From Hungatella hathewayi WAL-18680 (GTDB taxonomy: Bacteria; Bacillota; Clostridia; Lachnospirales; Lachnospiraceae), in the NCBI RefSeq assembly GCF_000235505.1, contig NZ_JH379028.1, positions 997,731 to 1,061,730 of the forward strand: a DNA stretch of 64,000 nt, read 5' to 3'. Shown piece after piece: positions 16,386 through 25,179 of the stretch (the first letter of the stretch is position 1; the number at the start of each line of letters is the position of its first letter). Position numbers and translations under genes: made by a program. Below the pieces are notes generated by a model, which saw nothing but the letters and a program-made list of their open reading frames with translations, did no database searches and was not told where the DNA came from.

Positions 16386-17909
16386 CTAATACACAACCCA
16401 CTTACCACTCCGACTATATCCAACAAATTCAGCCACATGCTCTTCACTCATTACCGCCAATTCCTTTTTCAGCGCATACATTGAAACCCCCAGTATTTGT
16501 GTCATTTTCTTTTTTGAAATTGAAGGATTTTTCTTTATGAGTACCAATATCTGTTCTCTCAATGGCAATCCCTGCAAATCCTTCGGTAATGGGGTTGAAT
16601 TTGGGGTTGATGGGGTTGAATTTGGGGTTGACACATGTTCATTCTCATGTTTTGCATCCCCGAATCCCTCATGGATAAATAGTCTTGTAATAAAGTAACT
16701 GCGCGCTTCATCCGTTTCAAACTCTGGTTTCGGCGACCCATTTGCTTCTAAAGCATCAAGAATTTTTTTAAATCCTGTATTTCTTCCCTCAGTCAAATGT
16801 AGTTCTTTCAGGAAATCCCCTATCCTGCGGTTCCGATACCGACGATTTGATACGCGATAAGATTTCAATCCTTCCATTGTTACAGAACGGTCCGGTCCCG
16901 GAAAGCTTAATATTTCCATCCTGTCAGTCTCTACCCGAACTTCAATTGGCTCTCTTTCATCATAAGCGCGATGATATACCGCATTAGACAAGGCCTCCTC
17001 TATTGCTGCAAATGGATAATTGAAAAAGCGATCCGCTTCTGCACGATCCGGATATTTTACAACCTTTTCTGTAATAATTGTATTTCTGATATACTGCAAA
17101 GCATCTCTAAGTTGTTGCTGAATCGGCCCTTTAAAAGTCTGTTCAATAATATTATCGCCCCCCAATCCCTCCGGGAACTGGACAACATCTATCTGTGTGT
17201 ATGGAAAAAATTTATCTGGCTCCATACTAAAAAACATCAACCCTACATTCTTGGGCTTCGTATATTCCGGAAGATTACTAATAATGTTCATATCGCTACA
17301 TATTTCAATAAAATCTCCCGTTTTTGATTTTTCGTATAGTGAGCTTTTAACTACCTTTAAATAATTCTGAATAAGTGTAATATTTAAGTCCGATATCTCT
17401 GCCTGGTGATTTACACGGTCATCAAACGGAATTCGATTTGCCAAATTGAACAAATCCTTTTCTTCATCATCCGAGGGCTCTACTGTATTAGACATTTTCC
17501 GTATATAATGAATACGTTCTTTATTGTCTTTCGCCATAGTTTTCGGACAGGAATATGGCCTGCTATCTCCACCGGGGCACCAAATGACAATAAACTTCTT
17601 ATTCTCATAATCCACAACTTCAACTATTGGCATATATGCAGGCCGAATCAACTTACATTTCGCCAAAATACTTTTTTGACAGGCATCGATTTTATCCATT
17701 GATATGCCCTTAAGAGGATAAACTGGCTGCCCCTCATTTTCCTCTACGCCAATAACTATATACCCACCGCCCCAGTTATCCAAATCATTTGCAAATGCGC
17801 ATACTGATTTCAAGGAAGCTTCTGCATCCCAACTTTCCTTAAATTCAATCCTTGCCCATTCAACAACATCTCCTGATAACAATGTCTTTATGTTTGTTGG
17901 TATTGCCAT
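16386..17909 (-). CDS. Schlafen-type AlbA_2 domain protein with a RecG-like ATPase module
   Basis: The N-terminal domain (about 5-130) is an AlbA_2/Schlafen putative nucleic-acid-binding fold: EFKESWDAE, then SVCAFANDLDNWGGGYIVIGV. The middle (about 295-410) matches the HATPase_c_4 module, with EEALSNAVYHRAYDE and EILSFPGP. A Thr/Pro/Asn/Ser linker with a 21-bp tandem repeat follows, and then a C-terminal winged helix (about 445-505). Start 17909 is chosen because GGGAGGGG precedes it. Such proteins are often annotated as ATP-dependent helicase-like or transcriptional regulators and turn up in defence islands. The gene is AT-rich and sits between uvrB and two other accessory genes. The exact function is unknown. 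Confidence 0.82.
   Translation of the reverse strand: MAIPTNIKTLLSGDVVEWARIEFKESWDAEASLKSVCAFANDLDNWGGGYIVIGVEENEGQPVYPLKGISMDKIDACQKSILAKCKLIRPAYMPIVEVVDYENKKFIVIWCPGGDSRPYSCPKTMAKDNKERIHYIRKMSNTVEPSDDEEKDLFNLANRIPFDDRVNHQAEISDLNITLIQNYLKVVKSSLYEKSKTGDFIEICSDMNIISNLPEYTKPKNVGLMFFSMEPDKFFPYTQIDVVQFPEGLGGDNIIEQTFKGPIQQQLRDALQYIRNTIITEKVVKYPDRAEADRFFNYPFAAIEEALSNAVYHRAYDEREPIEVRVETDRMEILSFPGPDRSVTMEGLKSYRVSNRRYRNRRIGDFLKELHLTEGRNTGFKKILDALEANGSPKPEFETDEARSYFITRLFIHEGFGDAKHENEHVSTPNSTPSTPNSTPLPKDLQGLPLREQILVLIKKNPSISKKKMTQILGVSMYALKKELAVMSEEHVAEFVGYSRSGKWVVY
16591..16632. repeat. Two-copy 21-bp in-frame tandem repeat
   Basis: Two near-identical 21-nt units (GGGGTTGAATTTGGGGTTGA plus T or C) sit back to back. 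They encode two copies of a TPNSTPS heptapeptide in the linker between the ATPase module and the winged helix of the AlbA_2 protein. Copy-number change would alter linker length without a frameshift. Confidence 0.85.
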
Positions 17910-17980
17910 ATAGTCCCCTCCCATCTATACCAATGCACTGATTTCAATTGATTTTGAACGTACACTGTCTGCCATTCTGC

Positions 17981-18808
17981 TTATCTATATGAAACTTGAG
18001 ACTTTATAACATGAATTTTATTAGGATCAAATCCATTAATCATTAAGCTTATAGCTATATCTTTTTCTGTTACTTTTGCACTAGGACCAATTATTATTTC
18101 TTTCACAAAATCATTACATATTTTTTCAAAAGATAAATCAAAATATGTAATAAGCTGTTCTCTAATACATTGTGTTTTTATTTCAGAAAGGATAAAATCT
18201 TTAAATTTTCCCTCACAACCAATACGCCCCTCTGGACACATACCAATACATAAGCGCCATTCCTTTTCTTCTGAAAAACCGGATTGTTTCATACAACCAA
18301 TTTTGGCAATATCATTTTCATATACTTCTGCAAATGAAGCAAATAAATTTTTTCTTTGCATTGTATCTATAATGATTTGTGCTTCTTTGCTTGCAAATTC
18401 TCTTTGCTCATTTTCCGCATAGCATACTTTTCTAAACACCAATCCATATTCTTCTTCGTTTACTAATTGCATCATTTCTTTCGAAAAACCAATTGCAATT
18501 CCCATTCCTCCATTTGCATATCCCCTCCACTGGCTCAATAAATCTTTTTCCTCCGAAAAGCAAACTGCATAAAGATTAATACAACTTAACATCACATCTC
18601 TGGTATATTCTTCTAACGATAACACTTTATTTCTTTCTTCATCTTCTGGTATTATCATTTTAATTTTCTTTTCAAATTCTTTGCGAATCATATTTTCCAT
18701 ATAAGTTAATTCTGTATAATCATTAGATTTTCCTATGTCAGATAATCTCAATGATTTATTTTGTATGATTTTCAAAAAAGTATCTAAATTACAATAATGA
18801 TATACCAT
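17981..18808 (-). CDS. DUF2971 domain protein
   Basis: The 275-residue protein starts with the hallmark of DUF2971, VYHYCNLDTFLKII followed by LRLSDIGKSNDYTEL. It later has SQWRGYANGGMGIAIGFSKE and KEWRLCIG. This family is reminiscent of ADP-ribosyltransferase-like folds, though activity is not proven, and members occur near phage-defence genes. There are no membrane segments. It is strongly AT-rich compared with the flanking chromosome. Its neighbours are a DUF1016 remnant upstream and an AlbA_2 protein downstream on the same strand, with a 71-bp gap to the latter. The function is unknown. Confidence 0.8.
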   Translation of the reverse strand: MVYHYCNLDTFLKIIQNKSLRLSDIGKSNDYTELTYMENMIRKEFEKKIKMIIPEDEERNKVLSLEEYTRDVMLSCINLYAVCFSEEKDLLSQWRGYANGGMGIAIGFSKEMMQLVNEEEYGLVFRKVCYAENEQREFASKEAQIIIDTMQRKNLFASFAEVYENDIAKIGCMKQSGFSEEKEWRLCIGMCPEGRIGCEGKFKDFILSEIKTQCIREQLITYFDLSFEKICNDFVKEIIIGPSAKVTEKDIAISLMINGFDPNKIHVIKSQVSYR

Positions 18809-18893
18809 ATATCATTCTCTCTTTCTTCATTACGAATTTTTACCGCCAAAAGTTACAAACTACATACCGTCCGTCTAGTATCGCCTAGTCCGT

Positions 18894-19091
18894 TTAGTCT
18901 GCGAAATCCGTATTTCCCGGGAAGAACTCTTTAAAATGATTTTTGAAGCAAAAATTAGACATAATGAAATTGACGCTTTTATATGCTGAATTTCTGGCCG
19001 CCTGCAAAATATGACGAACATCATCATAAAATTGCTGTTCCTCTTTTGTTGAAGATAAATAAATCTTAGATTTACTCATTTTTCTATCCAA
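18894..19091 (-). pseudogene. Truncated DUF1016 (YhcG-type) N-terminal fragment
   Basis: The 65-residue frame carries FYDDVRHILQAARNSAYKSVNF, which matches the N-terminal helix bundle of DUF1016/YhcG proteins (normally about 350 residues with a PD-(D/E)XK nuclease domain). After about residue 47 the match ends and the frame closes. The nuclease domain is missing. It is best seen as a broken gene in an accessory island. Confidence 0.6.
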
Positions 19092-19153
19092 TCCTCAGTA
19101 TCTGCATTATTTCTAACTTCACTAAAAATTATAACACACCCCCAATAAAAAGT

Positions 19154-19195
19154 ATAGGTGCAAACAAGAACATTTGTTCTTTTGTCTGCACCTAT
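19154..19195 (-). terminator. Terminator of the phosphorelay operon
   Basis: ATAGGTGCA (19154-19162) pairs with TGCACCTAT (19187-19195), and an inner AGAACA/TGTTCT pair extends the stem. On the minus strand it is followed by ACTTTTTATT. It lies 12 nt beyond the last gene. Confidence 0.85.
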
Positions 19196-19206
19196 CCGTC
19201 TTCCCT

Positions 19207-22158
19207 CTATCTCTCCCCCCGGCGCCTCTTCACTGCCCGACCCAATTCCTCCAGCAGCCGCTGGGTATCAATTGGTTTGGGCACGAATCCGGTCATGCCA
19301 GACGCGAGGGCCAATTGTTCATCTTCCTTAAACGCGTTGGCTGTCATGGCGATTATCGGGATCGTTTTTGCATCTTCCCGCTCCAGTGAGCGGATGGCTT
19401 TGCTCGCCTCCAGTCCACTCATCTGGGGCATCTGCACGTCCATCAAAATCGCGTCAAATTCTCCAAGCCCACTCCTCTCAAACGCCTCCAGCGCCTTTCG
19501 TCCATTCTCCGCGCGCTGCGCCTCGATTCCCTGGGTCTCCAGAAGCGCGATTGCGATTTCCGCGTTCAAATCATTATCCTCCGCCACCAGAATCCGGATT
19601 CCCCGCAGGTCCCCGGCGCCGTTCTCACGGCCTGTCTCCTTAACGTCCTCCAATTCCCCTTTCGGAAATGTCACCGTAAAGTAAAACTCGCTTCCTTCCC
19701 CAGGTTTACTCTTCAACTGCAGCTCACCGCCCATCAGCTGAACAATATTCCTGCTGATGGCCAGTCCCAGTCCCGTTCCCTGGCTCCTGGAATAGTTGGA
19801 GCCCACCTGCTCAAAGCTTCCAAAAATCCGCTGCTGGTCCTCCTGCGCAATTCCTGTCCCCGTATCTCTCACCCGGAACGTAAACGCCGCCGTCTCCTGC
19901 TCTGCGGCATCCTCCTCCGTCACTTCCACGGCCACGCTCCCGCCTGCCGGCGTAAACTTAAACGCGTTGGACAGCAGATTCACAATCACCTGGCGCAGCC
20001 TAACCGCATCCCCCCGGACCACATCGTCCCGAATACTCTTCTCCATCCGAAACTCCAGTTTCCGGCCAGCCGCCTCCAAAACCAGCATACTCTCAATCTC
20101 ATCCAGCATCGCCGTCATGGAAAATGACTCGTCTGCCATCTCCATTTTCCCATTTTCAATCCGGCTCATATCCAGAACATCATTAATCAGACTGAGCAGA
20201 TACCGGGAGGAGGCCTTCACTTTCACCAGATTCTCCTCGGCCGCCGCCGTCAGCTTCTCCGTCATCAGCGTCAAATCCACCAGTCCCATAATCGCATTCA
20301 TCGGCGTCCGAATCTCATGGCTCATGCGGGAGAGAAACTCACTCTTGGCCCGGTTCCCCGCCTCCGCTCTCTCCAGCTCACTGCGCATGGCCGCGGCATG
20401 CAGACGGCTCCGAAAGAAGATGGTCACCGCCAAAAGCATCAGCATGAGAACCACCGTAACCACCGCAATGGCCAGCCCCGGATTGGCATAGACAATACTG
20501 GACAGCGTCATCCTCGTCTCCCCGATGGACACCAGATTCCGGCTGTTAATCACCGACAGCTCCTGAGCCGTGAGGTTGTTGACCCCTTTGTTGAGAATCG
20601 ACAACAGCTCCGTCCGGGCCGGACTCTTCACCGCAAAATTGATATCCATCTTGTCATTTACCAGATTTACCTGCACCAGATTCAGAAAGTTATTCTGCTG
20701 GATAATGTGCTCCAGCCGCGCGGAAACTCCATAGAAGAAATCCACCCGCCCCCGGTTCACATCCGCCAGCGCCTCCTTCATGCTGTTATAATATACCACC
20801 TTCTCCGCATTGACATACCATGGCAGCTGCTGTCCCTCCAGCACCGCTCCCACCAGTCCCTCGGCGGGATAGCTGGACTCCTTGTTTCTCACCAGAATCG
20901 AATTCAAATCCACATAGGACGCCGACAACGCCAGTTTCTGCTCAAACGCTTCCTCATTCGTCCCCAGATAAAATCCCAGAATATCGGCTTCCCCCTGCTG
21001 CACCGCAGCTAGAGAAGACGCATAACAGTCGTAAAACCGATACTTGAACTGCAGTCCGGAATACTCCGTCACCTTCTCCAAAATGTCCGGCACAAAACCA
21101 TTATGCCCGTCCGTATTGTTCAGACAAAATAAGGGATGCCAGTCTCTTGGAAGCGCCACAGTCACCGTTTTCTGCTCCTCCACATACGCCTTTTCCCTGT
21201 CATTTAAAATCGTATACTCATTATAGGTGTTTGGGAAATTGGCTTCATACACCTTCTGGGCAAAATTGGGGTCCGCCTCATAAATCTTCCCCAGCGCCAT
21301 ATTAAGCGCATCCAGCGTCTCCCTGTCCCCCGGCCTGGTCACAATATAGTGGGGCTGGGAGTCAAATGCCGCCGCAATGTAGAATTCTCCTCCGGCATCC
21401 CCACTGTTTCCCAAAAGCAGGTCCACCTCGCCATCTTCCAGCAAACGCTTGGCGCTCCCCTTCTCCTCCACTACCTCCCTGGTATAATACTTCAGAGTAC
21501 AGTCCAGCTGGTTGAGGTCCAGGTATATCTTCAGACGCCGGATATTTTCCACCGCCCGGTCATACACGCCAATCGTCTTTCCATTCAACGTATTCAAATC
21601 ATAGCTTTTGATGGTTTCATCATCCCGCCTTGCCAGCAAAATCAGTTTGCTGTAACCACAGTTGTATTTCGGATACCCGTAATACTCCTCCAGCCCATCC
21701 ATATAGTACTGTCCGCCCATCAGGTCGATATTTCCTTCTTTGAACTGGCTGATAATCATGTCGTTATCCACCGTCACATACTCATAAGTCCACCCCGTAT
21801 ATTTGGCGACCTCATTCAGCACATCCACCACCAGCCCGGCAGGTTCCCCATTGGGCGCCATCATGGAATACCCTTCCACCAGGGGAAATGCCACCCGCAG
21901 AACCCGGTGTTCCTCCGCACGATTTACGCTGTCCGCGCCAGCCATACCGGCCGTATCTGCCACACCGGCCGCTCCAGACACATCAGTCACGCCAGCCACA
22001 CCAGCTGTCTCCTCAGCCGCAGCTCCCAAAACTGTCATCACTGTCAGAGCAAGCACCGCCGCCAGCAGCGCCAGTCCCCGCTTTCGTCCCAGACTGCCGC
22101 CACTTCGTCCCGCATTTCCCCAATTTTCTCTCTCACTTCTATCTTTCTTTACAACCAT
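19207..22158 (-). CDS. BvgS-like hybrid sensor histidine kinase
   Basis: Domain order in this 983-residue protein: signal/anchor (about 27-50), an Ala/Gly/Thr low-complexity stretch, then two tandem SBP_bac_3 periplasmic-binding domains (about 85-310, starting VLRVAFPL, and about 330-555, starting VTVALPRDW). One membrane helix (about 562-590) follows, then HisKA with SHEIRTPMNAI (phospho-His near 625), HATPase_c with NLLSNAFKFTP and GTGLGLAISRN, and a C-terminal receiver (LVAEDND, phospho-Asp in DAILMDVQMP). This is the layout of BvgS/EvgS-type sensors that read small ligands such as amino acids outside the cell. It is the last gene of the six-gene operon, 28 bp after the preceding kinase gene. 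Confidence 0.93.
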   Translation of the reverse strand: MVVKKDRSERENWGNAGRSGGSLGRKRGLALLAAVLALTVMTVLGAAAEETAGVAGVTDVSGAAGVADTAGMAGADSVNRAEEHRVLRVAFPLVEGYSMMAPNGEPAGLVVDVLNEVAKYTGWTYEYVTVDNDMIISQFKEGNIDLMGGQYYMDGLEEYYGYPKYNCGYSKLILLARRDDETIKSYDLNTLNGKTIGVYDRAVENIRRLKIYLDLNQLDCTLKYYTREVVEEKGSAKRLLEDGEVDLLLGNSGDAGGEFYIAAAFDSQPHYIVTRPGDRETLDALNMALGKIYEADPNFAQKVYEANFPNTYNEYTILNDREKAYVEEQKTVTVALPRDWHPLFCLNNTDGHNGFVPDILEKVTEYSGLQFKYRFYDCYASSLAAVQQGEADILGFYLGTNEEAFEQKLALSASYVDLNSILVRNKESSYPAEGLVGAVLEGQQLPWYVNAEKVVYYNSMKEALADVNRGRVDFFYGVSARLEHIIQQNNFLNLVQVNLVNDKMDINFAVKSPARTELLSILNKGVNNLTAQELSVINSRNLVSIGETRMTLSSIVYANPGLAIAVVTVVLMLMLLAVTIFFRSRLHAAAMRSELERAEAGNRAKSEFLSRMSHEIRTPMNAIMGLVDLTLMTEKLTAAAEENLVKVKASSRYLLSLINDVLDMSRIENGKMEMADESFSMTAMLDEIESMLVLEAAGRKLEFRMEKSIRDDVVRGDAVRLRQVIVNLLSNAFKFTPAGGSVAVEVTEEDAAEQETAAFTFRVRDTGTGIAQEDQQRIFGSFEQVGSNYSRSQGTGLGLAISRNIVQLMGGELQLKSKPGEGSEFYFTVTFPKGELEDVKETGRENGAGDLRGIRILVAEDNDLNAEIAIALLETQGIEAQRAENGRKALEAFERSGLGEFDAILMDVQMPQMSGLEASKAIRSLEREDAKTIPIIAMTANAFKEDEQLALASGMTGFVPKPIDTQRLLEELGRAVKRRRGER

Positions 22159-22186
22159 TCATCTATCCTTTACTATCACATCAATC

Positions 22187-25174
22187 CTAAAACCCCAGAT
22201 ACGCCTGGAGCAGCTGCCTCAACTCCTCCACATCAATCGGCTTAGCAAAATGGGCATTCATCCCTGCCCGGAGCGCCGACCGCACATCCTCGTCGAAGGC
22301 ATTGGCCGTCATGGCAATGACCGGCAGCACCGCCGCATCACTCCTGTCAAGCCCGCGAATCGCCCTTGCCGCCTCATATCCATCCATCTTCGGCATTTGA
22401 ATATCCATAAAAACCAAATCATAATAACCAGGCTCCGATTCAGAAACCATCCGCACCGCTTCCACGCCGTCGCAAGCTTCCTCCACCGCAATCCCCTTCT
22501 CCTCCAGAAGGGTCCGCATAATCACCCGGTTCATCTCATTGTCCTCCGCCAGAAGGATACGTCTGCCCGTGAAATCCTCAACCGCTGTCTCCCGGTTCGT
22601 CCCAGACATTGCTACCGCCGCCCCGATTGCTCCGGAATAACCGCCGCCTCCGTCCTCAGCCGATACCTCATCAGAAACACACCGAAGCGGAATCGTAACC
22701 ACGAACGTAGACCCCTTCCCAGGCGCGCTTTCCACATGAATATCGCCATTCATCAAATCCACCATATTCTTCGTAATCGCCATGCCGAGCCCCGTCCCGG
22801 TTATCCTGCTGTTGGTGGAATCCTGCACCCGCTCAAAAGGCTGGAACAGCTTCTCCAGAAATTCAGCCGACATTCCAACTCCATTGTCACGACAGCAGAA
22901 CCTGTAATTCTGGTATCCCCTGCCGCCGCCTGGCTCCTGGGTCACCTCCACCCGGACTGTTCCTCCGGCCGGCGTGTATTTCACCGCGTTGCTCAGAATG
23001 TTGATGCACACCTGCCGCAGCCGCAGCGCATCCCCAATCACCAGCTCCTCCCTCACGTCCATGTGGGCCTGCATGTCAATCTCCCCCTGCTCCGCTTCCG
23101 GACGCATCAAATCCACGACGTCGGAGATCAGCTGTTCCAGGTGAAATGCTTCCTCCCGAAGCGTCATCTTGCCACTCTCGATTTTAGACATATCCAGCAC
23201 ATCATTTATCAAACTCAAAAGATGCTGGCTGGAAAGATTGATATTTTTCAGACACTCTCCCACCCGGTTTCTGTCATCCAGATGGCCTGACGCGATGGCC
23301 GTCATCCCGATAATCGCATTCATCGGCGTGCGGATATCGTGGCTCATATTGGACAGGAACCGGCTCTTCGCCTGGTTGGCCGCGTTGGCATTGTCAAGGG
23401 CGCTCTGGAGCATCTGTCTCTGCTGCTCCTCCTCATGGCGTTGCTCGTCAATCAGGCGGGCCATCAGAATCGCCAGACTGTCCTCCGAATACGGATTTTC
23501 CACATAGATAATCTGCACGGAAGTCCAGTGATACTCCCCGTCCTTCAGCAAATGCCTGGACTCCAGAAACACCTCACTGCGCTCCCTGCACAGGCTGCGC
23601 CGCAGATTATCCGGCTGGAAACGCCGCTCAAACTCTTCCAGATTGTCCGCATGCACGCTTGGTATAAAACTCTCGTACAACTCCCGGTACGAGGATGTCT
23701 CCTTCAGATTTACCAAAAGTCCCTCGCCGGTATAGATAAATTTACAGGTATCCTGGGTCAGATTCAGACTGATAATGATGGGGTAAATGTTGGAAATCGC
23801 CCCCACCAGCATCATCCGCTCCTGCAGTTTCTCCCGCTCCGCCTCTTCCTCCGCCAGCTTCTCACTGGTGATGTCATGAAACGTGGTGATGAGGATGCTA
23901 TTGCCGTCATCGTCCAGCGTCTTCTCCACCAGCCCGGCCACCCAGAAAAAGCTGCCGTCCCTTTTCAAGGTACGGTGTTCAATGATATTCTTTCTCTCAT
24001 GCTCCACCGTATCCTCAAAGGACTCAATCAGTTTCTCATAATCCTCTTCATAGATGACTTCCCGCAGCAGCTGGTTCTTCGGCACCTCATCGAAAGCATC
24101 CTCCGGATACCCCAGCAGCCGCATTCCCTCCTGATTCAACTGTAAAATCCGGTACGGCTGTTCCAGCGATATCAGGGCAATGCCCTCCGGAACCGCATTG
24201 TACAGATGCTCAATATACCCCGCCTGGCTCTTCAGCTTCCGGTTCGTCCAACTCACATAGCGGTAATTCAGCGCCACCAGAATGGCGATTCCGCCGATAA
24301 TCCCCACAATTAAAATCAAAGTCCGCAGAATAATCTCATTGGTCTGGGCCCGGACAACCGCCCTCGGTATGATGGAAACCAGATACCAGTCAGACCCCAG
24401 TTCCAGAGGAATATAGCAGAACACCGTGTCCTCCCCCTGGTAGGAAAATGACGCCCATCCGGTTTTGTTCTCCTTCAAAGCCCCCGCGAACTGCTCCAGC
24501 GCATCCGGCTGATTTTCCGGCACCTGAAGCATATCAAACAGATTCTGCGTCGTTTTATTGCTCTTTGGATGGGTGGGACGAATCAACACATTCCCATCCC
24601 CATCGACAACATAGGAAAAACCGCTGTCCTGATAAAAGGAGAGACTGAAACTGTCCACAATCTTTCCCACTTCATATTCCTTTAACAGATAACCCGCCGT
24701 GCCATCCTGCATCGTCACCCGTACAAATAGATGAAACACATTGACACCTGTCACACTGCTGATGTGCGGGTCGACAATCCCATGCTCCAGCCCTCGTTCC
24801 TCCAGCTGCTTCATCACGTTTTCATCGACCGGTACACCCGCCGGAAAAGTCATCCCCTCATCCGTAAAATAGCTGACGCCGCTGTCCGTCTGGCTGTAAT
24901 TTTGCAAAAATATGTCCAGTGCCTCCTCATCCCCAGGCACTATTTTCCCCAGACGCTCCGCCACGTTTTCCAGCCTTTCAAACTCCTCCTGAAGCTGAAC
25001 CCGCAGAGTATTACACCCCTGCTGGGTGCTTTCCATAATCGTAGTGATGGACTGCTGCCACAGCTGCCCGCTCACCCCGTTGACAAACAGACTCGTTATC
25101 AAAATGAGAGCTGTCCCAATAACAACAGCCGCCAAAACGATTTTCGTTTTTGTTATCTTACTGTTTTGATTCAT
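22187..25174 (-). CDS. dCache-PAS hybrid sensor histidine kinase
   Basis: The 995-residue protein has an N-terminal membrane helix (about 11-33) and a large extracellular dCache-type sensor (about 40-285) with YVVDGDGNVLIRPT and DWYLVSIIPRAV. A second helix (about 288-310) and a PAS domain (about 325-450, VPEGIALISLEQ, ending in ITTFHDIT) come next, then a second PAS-like region (about 460-590). HisKA (SHDIRTPMNAI, phospho-His near 615), HATPase_c (NILSNAVKYTP, GTGLGMAITKN) and a receiver (LLAEDNEMN, phospho-Asp in DLVFMDIQMP) complete it. The start lies only 5 nt after the stop of the solute-binding protein gene, with its GAAGGAG site overlapping that gene. The two may work as ligand-capture and sensing partners. 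Confidence 0.93.
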   Translation of the reverse strand: MNQNSKITKTKIVLAAVVIGTALILITSLFVNGVSGQLWQQSITTIMESTQQGCNTLRVQLQEEFERLENVAERLGKIVPGDEEALDIFLQNYSQTDSGVSYFTDEGMTFPAGVPVDENVMKQLEERGLEHGIVDPHISSVTGVNVFHLFVRVTMQDGTAGYLLKEYEVGKIVDSFSLSFYQDSGFSYVVDGDGNVLIRPTHPKSNKTTQNLFDMLQVPENQPDALEQFAGALKENKTGWASFSYQGEDTVFCYIPLELGSDWYLVSIIPRAVVRAQTNEIILRTLILIVGIIGGIAILVALNYRYVSWTNRKLKSQAGYIEHLYNAVPEGIALISLEQPYRILQLNQEGMRLLGYPEDAFDEVPKNQLLREVIYEEDYEKLIESFEDTVEHERKNIIEHRTLKRDGSFFWVAGLVEKTLDDDGNSILITTFHDITSEKLAEEEAEREKLQERMMLVGAISNIYPIIISLNLTQDTCKFIYTGEGLLVNLKETSSYRELYESFIPSVHADNLEEFERRFQPDNLRRSLCRERSEVFLESRHLLKDGEYHWTSVQIIYVENPYSEDSLAILMARLIDEQRHEEEQQRQMLQSALDNANAANQAKSRFLSNMSHDIRTPMNAIIGMTAIASGHLDDRNRVGECLKNINLSSQHLLSLINDVLDMSKIESGKMTLREEAFHLEQLISDVVDLMRPEAEQGEIDMQAHMDVREELVIGDALRLRQVCINILSNAVKYTPAGGTVRVEVTQEPGGGRGYQNYRFCCRDNGVGMSAEFLEKLFQPFERVQDSTNSRITGTGLGMAITKNMVDLMNGDIHVESAPGKGSTFVVTIPLRCVSDEVSAEDGGGGYSGAIGAAVAMSGTNRETAVEDFTGRRILLAEDNEMNRVIMRTLLEEKGIAVEEACDGVEAVRMVSESEPGYYDLVFMDIQMPKMDGYEAARAIRGLDRSDAAVLPVIAMTANAFDEDVRSALRAGMNAHFAKPIDVEELRQLLQAYLGF

Positions 25175-25179
25175 CCGGT

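Noticed and set aside
21803-23290. A 495-codon open frame on the plus strand, and other long plus-strand frames such as 1718-2767 and 29297-30463
   Set aside because: They lie antisense to clear genes with full domain matches, are rich in Arg, Pro and His, and lack ribosome binding sites. They are GC-driven shadows.
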